A stretch of 45,945 nucleotides of DNA from Halanaerobiaceae bacterium ANBcell28 (GTDB lineage Bacteria; Bacillota; Halanaerobiia; Halanaerobiales; DTU029), in assembly GCA_037623315.1 (NCBI GenBank), contig JBBJJH010000029.1, positions 1 through 45,945 of the forward strand, written 5' to 3'. Each line of letters starts with the position of its first letter. Within the stretch, counting starts at the first letter, position 1. Below are positions 35,534 through 44,771 of this stretch, piece by piece. Under the pieces are notes generated by a model, which ran no database searches, was not told the origin of the DNA, and saw only the letters and a program-made list of their open reading frames with translations. The position numbers and the translations under genes were made by a program.

Positions 35534-35905
35534 ATGTCAATTGAGGTTGGTAGCACGGTTGAGGGAAAAGTAACTGGAATTACTAAGTTTGGAGCTTTTG
35601 TAGAATTACCTGGAGGAGATACTGGATTGGTTCATATCTCTGAGGTGGCAAATACTTATGTAAAAGACATTAGTAATTTCTTGAAACAAGACGAGACTGT
35701 CAAAGTGAAGGTTATTAAAATTGGTGATGATGGAAAAATTGGACTTTCTATTAAACAATTAGAGGATCCTTCTGATCGAGTTGAGAAAGCAGCACCTAAG
35801 ATGTCATTTGAAGATCAGATGTCTAAGTTTATGAAAGAAAGTACCGAAAAAATGCAAGATTTAAGAAATCGTGATGCAAAGCGCGGTGGTTATAATAATA
35901 GATAA
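35534..35905 (+). CDS. yabR: S1 RNA-binding domain protein, YabR-like
   Basis: A 123-aa protein with one S1 domain (residues 1-72: VGSTVEGKVTGITKFGAFVE, GLVHISEVA, VKVKVIKI, GKIGLSIKQ) and a charged, probably disordered tail. YabR-type proteins sit beside divIC in Firmicutes and are thought to bind RNA. It has its own consensus promoter and terminator, so it is a monocistronic, probably strongly expressed unit. ATG 35534 follows GAGGAGG by 10 bp. Confidence 0.87.
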   Translation: MSIEVGSTVEGKVTGITKFGAFVELPGGDTGLVHISEVANTYVKDISNFLKQDETVKVKVIKIGDDGKIGLSIKQLEDPSDRVEKAAPKMSFEDQMSKFMKESTEKMQDLRNRDAKRGGYNNR

Positions 35906-35936
35906 TTAAATTAAATATAATATTTAATGCACATAC

Positions 35937-35966
35937 ACATCCTCTTAACAAAAGAGGATGTTTTTA
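35937..35966 (+). terminator. terminator after the S1-domain gene
   Basis: Stem CATCCTCTT (35938-35946) / AAGAGGATG (35952-35960) followed by TTTTT. Confidence 0.92.
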
Positions 35967-36103
35967 AATGCCTAAAAAATTATGTGCTTTCCTAATCTGT
36001 GGCGAAGCATATTTATAATTATTAAAAGTAGAGCAATAAGTAAATGTAAGCAGTATTATCATTTTCTTGAGATTGTATATTAGATTATCGGGATATAATA
36101 TAA

Positions 36104-36658
36104 TTGAAAGGAGTTTTTAAAATAAATAAGAATGACATAAATGTAATTGAGTTTCAGTTAGGCAGAAAAGCTGATAATTTTTCTCAGGTTGTAAAATATT
36201 GTCCCTTTAATAAACCAGCTGTTTTAATGACATTACCATACAGTAAAGAAAACGGAGTTTTTCCTACTACATATTGGTTATCTTGTCCATATCTGAACAA
36301 AGAATTGGCAAAATTAGAAGATGATGGCATCATCAAAGATCTTTCAGAAAAAATTAAAGATAGTAATCAATTGAGAGAAGAATTAATGAAAACACATTTA
36401 AGGTACGCTAAAGAAAGGTTTCGTTTATTAGGAAAAAGTGATTTGGAGGATATTGAACGTAAGTCTTCAAGGATAAAAGATGTTCTAAAAGAATCAGGTG
36501 TTGGAGGTATAATGGATAAAGAGGGTATTAAATGTCTTCATACCCATCTGGCAGATTATTTAGCAAATAAGCAAAATCCAATAGGTAAGTTAGTATGGAA
36601 TATGGTTAATTGGCCAGAGGAATGTGATTTTTGTATGATAAATGAAGAAAAAGGGTGA
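36104..36658 (+). CDS. DUF501 family protein
   Basis: A DUF501 protein of 178-184 aa with the family's CPFNKPAVLMTLP, FPTTYWLSCPYLNKEL and KCLHTHLADYLA segments. Function is unknown; DUF501 genes commonly precede ppx/gppA in this neighbourhood, as here (no gap). The start is uncertain. TTG 36104 has no ribosome-binding site and overlaps the region just after a TATAAT (36094-36099). A strong AAAGGAG (36107-36113) lies 8 bp before ATA 36122, which would give a protein beginning xNKNDINVIEFQ. TTG is listed as the conventional choice. Confidence 0.82.
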   Translation: MKGVFKINKNDINVIEFQLGRKADNFSQVVKYCPFNKPAVLMTLPYSKENGVFPTTYWLSCPYLNKELAKLEDDGIIKDLSEKIKDSNQLREELMKTHLRYAKERFRLLGKSDLEDIERKSSRIKDVLKESGVGGIMDKEGIKCLHTHLADYLANKQNPIGKLVWNMVNWPEECDFCMINEEKG

Positions 36659-36662
36659 TATG

Positions 36663-37568
36663 ATGAGACTAGGATCTATTGACGTCGGTACAAATTCTTG
36701 TAGAATGCTGCTTGTAGATTATGTAGGAGATGAGGCTAAGATTATAAAAAAGTCTTTAGAGATAACTCGTTTGGGAGAAGGAGTAGATAATAATCTTGCT
36801 TTAACAAAGGATGCAATTGAAAGAACATACAAGGCTATTGCGAAGTTTATACAAGATATAAATGATTTGAAAGTAAGAAAAGTAAGAGTTATTGGTACTA
36901 GTGCATTAAGAGATGTGAAAAATGCTGGAGAATTAACAGAGAAAATAAAAGAGGATTTTAATGTAGATTTTGATGTGATTTCTGGTGATGAAGAAGCAAG
37001 GCTTAATTATATGGCAAATAAAAATATGGGATTAGATAATATGATTATTGATATTGGTGGAGGAAGTACTGAATTTATATGGAAAGAAGGAGATGAAATT
37101 CGTTTTAACAGTTTGGATATGGGTTCTGTGAGAATGACAGAAAGATTTATAAAGGATCCAAGTAATAAAATTTCTGAGATAGACTTAGATTCTATAAAAA
37201 TAAATGTAAAAGAAATAATGGAGAAAAACCTTAATCTTAAAAAAGGGATTGAAAAGTTAATAGGATTAGGGGGAACTATTACTACTTTAGCAGCGATAGA
37301 CTTGGCAATGGAAGAATATGATGCAAAGAAAATTGAAGCCTATGAATTAAGTAGAGCTAATATAATTGAAATTCTATCTTCCTTAGTAAATAAGAATCTA
37401 GCTGAGAGAAAGAAGATAAGTGGTTTACAGCCAGGTAGAGCAGATGTTATCATAGCTGGTACAGTAGTGTTACTTACAATTATGGATATAATGAGAATTA
37501 ATCATATAATAAGTAGTGAGTATGATTTGCTTTATGGAGTAATTGAAGATATGAGAATCAAAGCTTAG
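36663..37568 (+). CDS. ppx: Ppx/GppA phosphatase family protein
   Basis: A 301-aa protein of the exopolyphosphatase/pppGpp phosphatase family (ASKHA fold). It shows GSIDVGTNSCRMLLVD, GTSALRD, the DIGGGSTEF phosphate-binding motif and GLGGTITTLAA. The short form lacks the C-terminal HD-like domain of enterobacterial GppA. It hydrolyses polyphosphate and/or pppGpp; which one is not predictable. Start ATG 36663 (MRLGSIDVGTN) has the better spacing to AAGGGTG; ATG 36660 and 36642 are alternatives. It follows the DUF501 stop by 4 bp. Confidence 0.9.
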   Translation: MRLGSIDVGTNSCRMLLVDYVGDEAKIIKKSLEITRLGEGVDNNLALTKDAIERTYKAIAKFIQDINDLKVRKVRVIGTSALRDVKNAGELTEKIKEDFNVDFDVISGDEEARLNYMANKNMGLDNMIIDIGGGSTEFIWKEGDEIRFNSLDMGSVRMTERFIKDPSNKISEIDLDSIKINVKEIMEKNLNLKKGIEKLIGLGGTITTLAAIDLAMEEYDAKKIEAYELSRANIIEILSSLVNKNLAERKKISGLQPGRADVIIAGTVVLLTIMDIMRINHIISSEYDLLYGVIEDMRIKA

Positions 37569-37611
37569 TTTTTACTTAAATAAATTTAATTTATTTTTTT
37601 TATATTTTTAC

Positions 37612-37640
37612 TTGACGAATGTACTTAATTATATTATAAT
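37612..37640 (+). promoter_or_regulatory. sigma-A promoter of tRNA-Leu
   Basis: TTGACG (37612-37617), 17-bp spacer, TATAAT (37635-37640), 30 bp before the mature tRNA. Confidence 0.88.
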
Positions 37641-37670
37641 TAGTTTTGTTCGAAACAAATTTAATACTTT

Positions 37671-37760
37671 GCCGGGGTGGCGGAATTGGCAGACGCATCG
37701 GACTTAAAATCCGGTGGGTACTTTATACCCGTGTCGGTTCGAGCCCGACCCCCGGCACCA
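37671..37760 (+). tRNA. tRNA-Leu (TAA)
   Basis: A 90-nt class II tRNA: acceptor GCCGGGG/CCCCGGC, anticodon loop CTTAAAA gives TAA, long variable arm, T-loop TTCGAGC, discriminator A, encoded CCA. It stands alone with its own promoter and terminator. Confidence 0.95.
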
Positions 37761-37770
37761 ATTATTAAAG

Positions 37771-37791
37771 TCCCTTTTTAAGGGATTTTTT
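37771..37791 (+). terminator. terminator after tRNA-Leu
   Basis: Hairpin TCCCTT-TTT-AAGGGA (37771-37785) followed by TTTTT. Confidence 0.85.
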
Positions 37792-38216
37792 GCTTTCTCT
37801 AAGTTATTTTTTATACATAAATATCTTCTTTCAATATCTTATGATTATACAAATATCATATTCATGCCAAAATATAGCATTGAGTATAAGCATTAGCAAT
37901 TAGCGATAAGCCTTGCTATTTGACTTTCTTTTGTGATTTGGAAGATGATTAATCAAGATTTTATATATTACTTGTACTCGAGATAAAGTTAATTGCCTGT
38001 ATTTTTTTTGGGCAATCAAGAAGAAAGTGCTTTTTTATAGTAGTATTGTGGCTTCTTTTATCAGAAATTTTGGAAGACTTCTCACGATTTATCGACAGAT
38101 ATATTTCATTATTTAAGATATAATTGTTTATATGCTGGCTTTAATAAGTTATTTCATAAAAAGTTAGTAGCAATTATTTTTGAAATATCTGTATAACGTG
38201 GGAGGAGATTAGATTT
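37792..38216. other. 425-bp intergenic region before spoIIE
   Basis: No coding sequence was recognised. It contains a hairpin ATTGCC/GGGCAAT with a T-rich loop (about 37991-38016), not shaped as a terminator, and a candidate spoIIE control region near the 3' end. Confidence 0.6.
38090..38124 (+). promoter_or_regulatory. candidate Spo0A-activated promoter of spoIIE
   Basis: TATCGACA (38090-38097) resembles the Spo0A box TTCGACA in six of seven positions. TATAAT lies at 38119-38124 with no good -35 at 17 bp. A 0A box in place of a consensus -35 is the arrangement known for spoIIE in Bacillus. The start codon is about 93 bp downstream. Confidence 0.5.
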
Positions 38217-40604
38217 ATGCTACAGGAACCATATTTAGTACTAAAACAAAATAATGAGAGAGAAAGAGAAGGTTTTTTTAAGATAAGCAACATTGATTTT
38301 ATATTTTTATTACTTGCTTTTTTTGTAGGACATGCTCAGCTTGCTAATTTTTATTTCTTACCTTTTGTATATTTAACTATTATGGCAATAAGTAAAAGGT
38401 TTGTATTTTTAATATCATTTATAATAATTTCACTAAGTTTTTATTGGTCTGGAGGGTTTTTAAATTTTAAATACTTACTTGCAGTATCTTTAGGTTTTCT
38501 TACGTATTTGCTTTTCAGGCAGAAATTAAAAAAGCTAGATATAGTATGGATAAATACTTTATTGTATATTATCTTTGCTTTTATAAATAATTATATATAT
38601 GAACATTTGACGATTTTTTATTTTATTTATATAGCTGAAGCAATTTTAATTTATGGAATAACTCATCTATCAATAAAAGGATTTAGACAAATAATTAATA
38701 AAAAAGAACATTTAAGTAATCTAGCTTTGTTTACTATTTTTATCTTTTCAAATGGATTCCTAATAGGTATAGCTAATTTTGATTTTATTCCATATCAAGT
38801 AATTAATATATTAATCATGACATTAATCATGGCTATGTCTTATATTCTTGGTTTTAACTATAGCATAATAACTGCCCTGGCTTTTGGAATGGTTTTGCAT
38901 GGTGCAGATATTATCCCATTAAATAATTTGTTTTTATATATTATATTTGCTTTTATTTCCTCTGCTTTTTTAAATAAGAAAAAGATTTGGTCTTTACTAG
39001 GTGTAGTTATTGTATTCTTCCTATATTCAGGTTTTTCCACTGATATTTCAGAATTACAGGAAATAGCATTGGTACTATTACTAGTGTTTATTATATTTAT
39101 GATAGTGCCACAGAAATTTTATTATCGTCTTTTTTCTCCTTTTCTTGTGAAGGAGAAAGTTACAATTAAAGAAGAAAAATTTGAATTAGTCACTGACTTA
39201 AAAGAGCACTTAAAGCAATTGTCAGGGGTTTTTAGTGAGTTAAGTATTACATTTAGTCAAGCAATTCCTACTGATAGTGGTGACAAGTCATTAGATGACT
39301 TTGCATTTATTTTTAAGTCAAAGGTCTGTGGCAAATGTAAGCGTTTGAATATATGTTGGCAGCAAGAAAAGGATGATATTTATAAGCGTATTTATTTTTT
39401 ACTTAAGACTGGAGAGAAAGAAGGCTCTCTTAGTGTAGAAAATATTAATAAATGTTTCGCTGAAAAATGTTCTTATGTAAAACAAATAATCAGTAGTGCT
39501 AAAGTTAGTTATGAAATATATCAGATAAATAAATTTTGGAGAAATAGATTGAAAGATAATCAAAAAATAGTTTCTGAACAATTATCTGGTTTGGCTGAAA
39601 TAGTTAATCAATTTTCTGGTGGGTCTTCTTTAACGACTATAAAAGAGGCAGTCCTTGGTCATATAAAAAGAAAGGCAACTGAAAATGGAATCGATCTTTA
39701 TAAAGTTGAGTTGCATTCAATAGGTGATAATAGAGAATACCTTACTGCAGAAATGGAGCAGTGTAGTGGTAATAATGTTTGTGGAGAACAGTTTCTAGAT
39801 CTAATTAATGCCGAATTTGACTGTGACTTCAGACTTGTTTCAAAGTCTTGTGGTAATAAGATGAAAGATATGGCTTGTCGCTTAGTTTATGGTCCACTTG
39901 GCAACTACAAATTAGAAGTTGCTAGTGTTTTAAGGGCTTGTTCAGATAATACATCAGGAGATGGTTTTTTACATAAAGCACTAAAGGATGGTAAGGATTT
40001 AGTAGTGATATCAGATGGTATGGGAGTAGGTAAAAAGGCTGCAGCTGAAAGTGAGGCGGCAATTAATTTGCTAGAAACTATTATAGATGCTGGTTTTGAT
40101 CAATCCCTTGCAATTAAAACAATTAACTCTGCCTTGTATTTAAGAAATCAAGAAGAAACTTTTACTACATTAGATATTTGTATTTTTGATACTTTTACCG
40201 GGAAAGTTACTTTTAGTAAGATAGGTGCGATAGCTAGTTATATTAAAAGAGGTTGGGAATTAATCAAAATTGATTCTGCTTCTTTACCAGTGGGTATTTT
40301 GGATAAAATTGAAGTCACAAAAAATGAATTGGAAGTTTATCCGGATGATTTTATAATTATGTTAACTGATGGGGTTATGGATATTAGAGATGATATAAAA
40401 GACAAAGAAGAATGGTTAAGGCAAATGATGCAGAATTCTTCTTTTGATCAAGCTGATAGTATGTTAAATTATATGCTAGAAACAATACTTGATTTTAATG
40501 GAGAAATTAATGATGATATGACAATGGTTGTCATAAAAGTTGAAGAACTTATAAAAAAAAGCAGGAAGTTTAAGGGTTTGCCTAGAATTAATATAGGGAA
40601 GTAG
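38217..40604 (+). CDS. spoIIE: stage II sporulation protein E (SpoIIE), PP2C phosphatase
   Basis: A 795-aa membrane phosphatase that dephosphorylates SpoIIAA to activate sigma-F in the forespore and takes part in polar septation. About ten hydrophobic helices fill residues 20-310. A regulatory region with paired cysteines (CGKCKRLNICW) follows. The C-terminal PP2C/SpoIIE domain has metal-binding aspartates in VVISDGMGVG (near 598), LTDGVMD (near 718) and NDDMTMVVIK (near 766). GGAGGAG lies 9 bp before ATG 38217. It precedes tilS-hpt-ftsH as in most Firmicutes. Confidence 0.95.
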   Translation: MLQEPYLVLKQNNEREREGFFKISNIDFIFLLLAFFVGHAQLANFYFLPFVYLTIMAISKRFVFLISFIIISLSFYWSGGFLNFKYLLAVSLGFLTYLLFRQKLKKLDIVWINTLLYIIFAFINNYIYEHLTIFYFIYIAEAILIYGITHLSIKGFRQIINKKEHLSNLALFTIFIFSNGFLIGIANFDFIPYQVINILIMTLIMAMSYILGFNYSIITALAFGMVLHGADIIPLNNLFLYIIFAFISSAFLNKKKIWSLLGVVIVFFLYSGFSTDISELQEIALVLLLVFIIFMIVPQKFYYRLFSPFLVKEKVTIKEEKFELVTDLKEHLKQLSGVFSELSITFSQAIPTDSGDKSLDDFAFIFKSKVCGKCKRLNICWQQEKDDIYKRIYFLLKTGEKEGSLSVENINKCFAEKCSYVKQIISSAKVSYEIYQINKFWRNRLKDNQKIVSEQLSGLAEIVNQFSGGSSLTTIKEAVLGHIKRKATENGIDLYKVELHSIGDNREYLTAEMEQCSGNNVCGEQFLDLINAEFDCDFRLVSKSCGNKMKDMACRLVYGPLGNYKLEVASVLRACSDNTSGDGFLHKALKDGKDLVVISDGMGVGKKAAAESEAAINLLETIIDAGFDQSLAIKTINSALYLRNQEETFTTLDICIFDTFTGKVTFSKIGAIASYIKRGWELIKIDSASLPVGILDKIEVTKNELEVYPDDFIIMLTDGVMDIRDDIKDKEEWLRQMMQNSSFDQADSMLNYMLETILDFNGEINDDMTMVVIKVEELIKKSRKFKGLPRINIGK

Positions 40605-40623
40605 TAGAAAAGGAGAGTATATC

Positions 40624-42036
40624 TTGGATATATTTGCCGAATTTCGAAATTACATAAGGAGAAATAATTTAATAAGATCTGAAGATTCATTAATTCTTGG
40701 TGTATCTGGTGGACCAGATTCTTTGGTCATGCTAGACTTGTTTGCTAGAATTATGGGAGAATATAATCTTGATATTGTAGTTTTTCATTTGAATCATATG
40801 TTTAGGAAAGAAGCTGAAAAGGAAGCAGAGTATGTAAGGAGTATTGCTCAGAACTATCAATTAAAGTCTTTTATAGAAAAATTTGATGTGCCAAAATATA
40901 TTCAAGAGTATGGATATTCCCCTGAAGAAGGTGCTAGAAAAGCCCGATTTGATATTTTAAGGAAATTGTCCGAAAAATCTTCTATAAAAAAAATAGCTAT
41001 GGCTCATAATAAAGATGACTTGGTAGAAACAGTATTATTCAATTTAATCAGAGGAACAGGGCTTAAAGGTTTGACTGGCATAGATGCTAAAATGTATAAT
41101 GATAAATTAATAGTAATTCATCCTTTGTTATCTGTTTCAAGAAAAAGTATTGAAAAATACTGTTTGGAGCATAAATTGAATCCTGTAAGAGATCCGTCAA
41201 ATACTGAAACATATTATACACGAAATAAAATACGTAATGATATACTGCCTTATATTGAAAAGGAAATTAATCCTGCAGTTAAAGATGTAGTTTATAGAAT
41301 GTCTACTTATCTTAGAGAAGAAGAGGATTTTTTGACTTCCTTTGCTTCTGAAGTTTATCAAAGAATTCTTATTAAAAGAATTGATAAAAAAGTAGTATTA
41401 TCACTACCTTTGTTACAGGATGAAGAAGAAGTGATCAGAAAACGGATATTAAAGATGGCGGTTAAAGAACTACAGGGTAATGCTATGGATTTATATTCGG
41501 TTCATTATAATCTTATTAATGACATAATATTTTCTGGTGAAACAGGAAAATCTATAGATTTGAAGGAGGATATTAGGGTAAAGGTATCATATGAGCATTT
41601 GATTTTTGAAAGTGATTATAGTTATGATATCATAGAAGAATTTAACTATGACTTAGCTGTGCCTGGAAAATTAAAAAAGAAGAGCTACATTATAACAACA
41701 GAGATCCTTAGCGCAAATACCTCTTGGAAAAGGCATGTAAAAGGTAATAATGTTTGTTTATGTGATTTTGACAAAATAAAATATCCACTTAAAGTTAGAA
41801 GCAGACAAGATGGAGATAAATTTTATCCTTTTGGTATGAATGGCTCCAAAAAAATTAAGGATTTTTTTATTGATGAAAAAATTCCTCTTGATAAAAGAAA
41901 TAGTATTCCGCTCGTTGTAGATAATAGACGAAGAATAGTTTGGGTATCAGGATATAGAGCAGATAATAGATTTAAAATAGATAATAAAACAAAAAAAATA
42001 CTTAAAATACGTATAAAACTTATTGGAGGCGATTAA
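40624..42036 (+). CDS. tilS: tRNA(Ile)-lysidine synthase TilS
   Basis: Ligates lysine to C34 of tRNA-Ile2 (CAT), changing its specificity from AUG to AUA. The 470-aa protein has the PP-loop SGGPDS (28-33), HLNHMFR, AHNKDDLVETVLFNLIRGTG, RNKIRNDILP, and a C-terminal TilS domain. It starts at TTG 40624 with AAAAGGAG 9 bp upstream. The next gene, hpt, follows 2 bp after the stop. TilS and HPRT are neighbours or fusions in many Firmicutes. Confidence 0.95.
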   Translation: MDIFAEFRNYIRRNNLIRSEDSLILGVSGGPDSLVMLDLFARIMGEYNLDIVVFHLNHMFRKEAEKEAEYVRSIAQNYQLKSFIEKFDVPKYIQEYGYSPEEGARKARFDILRKLSEKSSIKKIAMAHNKDDLVETVLFNLIRGTGLKGLTGIDAKMYNDKLIVIHPLLSVSRKSIEKYCLEHKLNPVRDPSNTETYYTRNKIRNDILPYIEKEINPAVKDVVYRMSTYLREEEDFLTSFASEVYQRILIKRIDKKVVLSLPLLQDEEEVIRKRILKMAVKELQGNAMDLYSVHYNLINDIIFSGETGKSIDLKEDIRVKVSYEHLIFESDYSYDIIEEFNYDLAVPGKLKKKSYIITTEILSANTSWKRHVKGNNVCLCDFDKIKYPLKVRSRQDGDKFYPFGMNGSKKIKDFFIDEKIPLDKRNSIPLVVDNRRRIVWVSGYRADNRFKIDNKTKKILKIRIKLIGGD

Positions 42037-42038
42037 AT

Positions 42039-42599
42039 ATGAAAGAGGAAAGTATTTTTGCAGATGATATAGTTGAAATTATAATTACAGAAGAAGAATT
42101 GCAAAAAAGGATAAAAGAATTAGGTAAAACAATAACCGATAGTTATAATAAAGATGATGAGATCATAATGGTCTGTATTTTAAGAGGTGCAGCTATTTTT
42201 ATGGCTGATTTGGCCAGGAAAATTAATTTAAATGTTATTTTTGATTTTATGGATGTTTCTAGTTATGGAGAAAGCACAGAAAGTTCTGGAGTTGTACGTA
42301 TTTTAAAGGATTTAGAGGAGAATATTGAGGGGCGTCACGTATTGATAGTTGAAGATATTTTAGATACTGGCAATACCCTAAAACATGTAATAGATATGCT
42401 TAAAACTAGAAATCCTGCTAGTATAAAAGTAGTTACTTTACTTGATAAACCTGAACGTAGGGAGGTAAAAAAAATAAAAATAGACTTTAATGGATTTGAA
42501 ATTGAGGATAAATTTGTTGTTGGCTATGGTCTTGATTATGCTGAGAAGTACAGGAATTTGCCTTATATAGGAGTGGTAAAAGAGGATGTGTACTCTTAA
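42039..42599 (+). CDS. hpt: hypoxanthine phosphoribosyltransferase
   Basis: Salvages hypoxanthine and guanine to IMP and GMP using PRPP. The 186-aa protein has the PRPP-binding motif VLIVEDILDTGNTL (102-114 region), MVCILRGAAIFMADL and DYAEKYRNLPYIGV near the C-terminus. Its GGAGG ribosome-binding site lies within the end of tilS, implying coupling. In Bacillus the HPRT-TilS complex also activates ftsH transcription; whether that applies here is inference. Confidence 0.95.
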   Translation: MKEESIFADDIVEIIITEEELQKRIKELGKTITDSYNKDDEIIMVCILRGAAIFMADLARKINLNVIFDFMDVSSYGESTESSGVVRILKDLEENIEGRHVLIVEDILDTGNTLKHVIDMLKTRNPASIKVVTLLDKPERREVKKIKIDFNGFEIEDKFVVGYGLDYAEKYRNLPYIGVVKEDVYS

Positions 42600-42604
42600 A
42601 CGTA

Positions 42605-42633
42605 TTGCCAAAAATTAAGGCGTATGTTATAAT
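42605..42633 (+). promoter_or_regulatory. sigma-A promoter of ftsH
   Basis: TTGCCA (42605-42610), 17-bp spacer, TATAAT (42628-42633), 45 bp before the ftsH start. Confidence 0.85.
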
Positions 42634-42677
42634 TATAAATTGTATAAATGTTTCCTTATTGAGGGGAGGTAAGTTGT

Positions 42678-44564
42678 TTGAATAATTTCACGAAGAATTT
42701 AGGTATTTATGTAGTATTAATAGTATTATCAATCTTAGTAGCTCATTTTTTTATGCAGCAAACCCCTGCTACAATTGAGGATTTTTCATATAGTGATCTA
42801 ATAAGAGGGGTAGAAAATGGTGAGATTCAAGAAGTAACTATAATAGGTAATCAGGAGGTAACAGGTTTATATAATAATATGGAATTTGAGGTTGCAATAC
42901 CTCCAGAAGAAATTCCAGCTTTAATGTCAGCTTTAAAGGAAAACGATGTGCTTATAAATACTAGACCTGAACCAACTGCTCCATGGTGGATAAGTATTAT
43001 AGGTTATATGTTACCAATTGGTATTATACTTGTTGTTTGGTTATTTATTATGCAGAGGATGCAGGGTGGCGGCAATCAAATGATGTCTTTTGGGAAAAGT
43101 CGTGCTCGGCTTAATGAGAGTGAAAAAAAGGTTACTTTTGACGATGTAGCTAATTATGAAGAGGTTAAAGAGGAATTAGCTGAAGTTGTAGAGTTTTTAA
43201 AAGGACCTAGAAAATTCACTAAAATGGGTGCTAAGATCCCTAAAGGTGTATTGTTAGTAGGACCACCTGGTACAGGTAAAACATTGTTAGCTAGAGCTGT
43301 TGCTGGCGAAGCTGGGGTACCATTTTTTATTATCAGTGGATCTGATTTTGTTGAAATGTTTGTAGGTGTTGGTGCATCTCGTGTCCGTGATTTATTTGAG
43401 CAGGGCAAAAAGAATTCTCCATGTATTATCTTTATTGATGAGCTAGATGCTGTCGGAAGACAGAGAGGTGCAGGTTTAGGTGGCGGACATGATGAGCGTG
43501 AACAAACTCTAAATCAATTATTAGTAGAGATGGATGGATTTGAGACTAATGAAGGTATTATTGTAATGGCTGCGACTAACAGGCCAGATGTTCTAGATCC
43601 AGCTTTATTAAGGCCTGGGAGATTTGATAGGCAGGTCATTGTAGATTATCCGGATATTAGGGGACGTGAAGGTATATTAAAGATACACCTTAGAAATAAA
43701 CCTATATCTGATGATGTTGATACTAGAATAATAGCTAAAAGAACTCCTGGTTTTACAGGTGCAGATATGGAAAACTTGGCTAATGAAGCTGCTATTCTTG
43801 CAGTAAGACGCAAAAAAGATGTTATTTCAATGGATGAATTTGATGATGCTATTGATAGGGTTATAGCAGGTCCAGCTAAAAAGAGCAAAAAGGTTTCAGA
43901 AAAAGATAGGAATTTGGTTGCATATCATGAAACAGGTCATGCAATATTAGGTGAATTATTAGAGCATGGGAAAAGGACCCATAAAGTTACTATTATCCCA
44001 CGTGGAAGAGCTGGAGGGTACACTATTCCTTTACCTGAGGAAGAAACAGACTACCATACTAAAAAAGAGTGGTTAGATGAAGTTACCTCTCTGTTAGGGG
44101 GAAGAGCTGCAGAAGAGATTTTCCTTGATGATATTAGCAGTGGTGCTAGTAATGATATGGAAAGAGCTACTCAGATTGTTAGGTCTATGGTAACAGAATA
44201 CGGCATGAGTGAAAAATTAGGACCACTAACACTTGGTCAAAAGCATGATAAACAGGTATTTTTAGGGAGAGATATCTCAAGACAACGGAATTATAGTGAA
44301 AAGGTTGCAGCAGAGATAGATAATGAGATAAGTTCAATTATTAATGGATGTTATCAAAAAGCCTTAAAGATGCTTCAAGATAATACTGCTAAAGTTGAAA
44401 GAATTGTAAGAGCCTTAAAGGAAAGAGAAACTCTAAATTCAAAAGAAATTAAGAAGTTAATGAATGGAGAAACTCTTGATCCTATAGATGATAGCGACAA
44501 AAGTACAGGTGTGCAAGAAGAAAAAGATGATAAGAATGCTAATGATGGTAAAGTAGATTTTTAG
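42678..44564 (+). CDS. ftsH: ATP-dependent zinc metalloprotease FtsH
   Basis: A 628-aa membrane-anchored AAA+ protease. Two transmembrane helices (about 8-26 and 107-125) flank a small extracytoplasmic domain. Walker A GPPGTGKT (195-202), Walker [12 protein letters not shown], the second region of homology and the zinc motif HETGH (417-421) follow. The C-terminus after about 600 is acidic and probably disordered. It degrades misfolded membrane proteins and regulators. TTG 42678 is the start, 8 bp after GGGGAGG. It has its own promoter and terminator. Confidence 0.97.
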   Translation: MNNFTKNLGIYVVLIVLSILVAHFFMQQTPATIEDFSYSDLIRGVENGEIQEVTIIGNQEVTGLYNNMEFEVAIPPEEIPALMSALKENDVLINTRPEPTAPWWISIIGYMLPIGIILVVWLFIMQRMQGGGNQMMSFGKSRARLNESEKKVTFDDVANYEEVKEELAEVVEFLKGPRKFTKMGAKIPKGVLLVGPPGTGKTLLARAVAGEAGVPFFIISGSDFVEMFVGVGASRVRDLFEQGKKNSPCIIFIDELDAVGRQRGAGLGGGHDEREQTLNQLLVEMDGFETNEGIIVMAATNRPDVLDPALLRPGRFDRQVIVDYPDIRGREGILKIHLRNKPISDDVDTRIIAKRTPGFTGADMENLANEAAILAVRRKKDVISMDEFDDAIDRVIAGPAKKSKKVSEKDRNLVAYHETGHAILGELLEHGKRTHKVTIIPRGRAGGYTIPLPEEETDYHTKKEWLDEVTSLLGGRAAEEIFLDDISSGASNDMERATQIVRSMVTEYGMSEKLGPLTLGQKHDKQVFLGRDISRQRNYSEKVAAEIDNEISSIINGCYQKALKMLQDNTAKVERIVRALKERETLNSKEIKKLMNGETLDPIDDSDKSTGVQEEKDDKNANDGKVDF

Positions 44565-44596
44565 TTTTTCTTATTCTAAAACAAAATTTTCAAGCA

Positions 44597-44646
44597 GAAG
44601 TCAGTCTTTTTATACTTTTAGATAGGTATAAAAGGCTGACTTTTTG
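44597..44646 (+). terminator. terminator after ftsH
   Basis: Long stem AGTCAG...CTTTTTATAC with GTATAAAAGGCTGACT (44599-44641, small mismatches) followed by TTTTT. Confidence 0.88.
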
Positions 44647-44771
44647 ATTTATATTTAAGAATATATAATCTAAAAGGATTGATGTACTTATTACTTCTAT
44701 GTATAAGTTATTTTTTAGGGATAAGACTATATTAAAAAGTTGTTTTATTTATACTAAGGAAGGTGACTGAT

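Noticed and set aside
37714-37896. 60-codon open frame starting inside tRNA-Leu
   Set aside because: It begins within the tRNA variable arm, crosses the terminator and has no ribosome-binding site.
37991-38016. Hairpin ATTGCC/GGGCAAT as a terminator
   Set aside because: The T-rich stretch is in the loop, not after the stem, and no gene ends nearby apart from tRNA-Leu, which has its own terminator.
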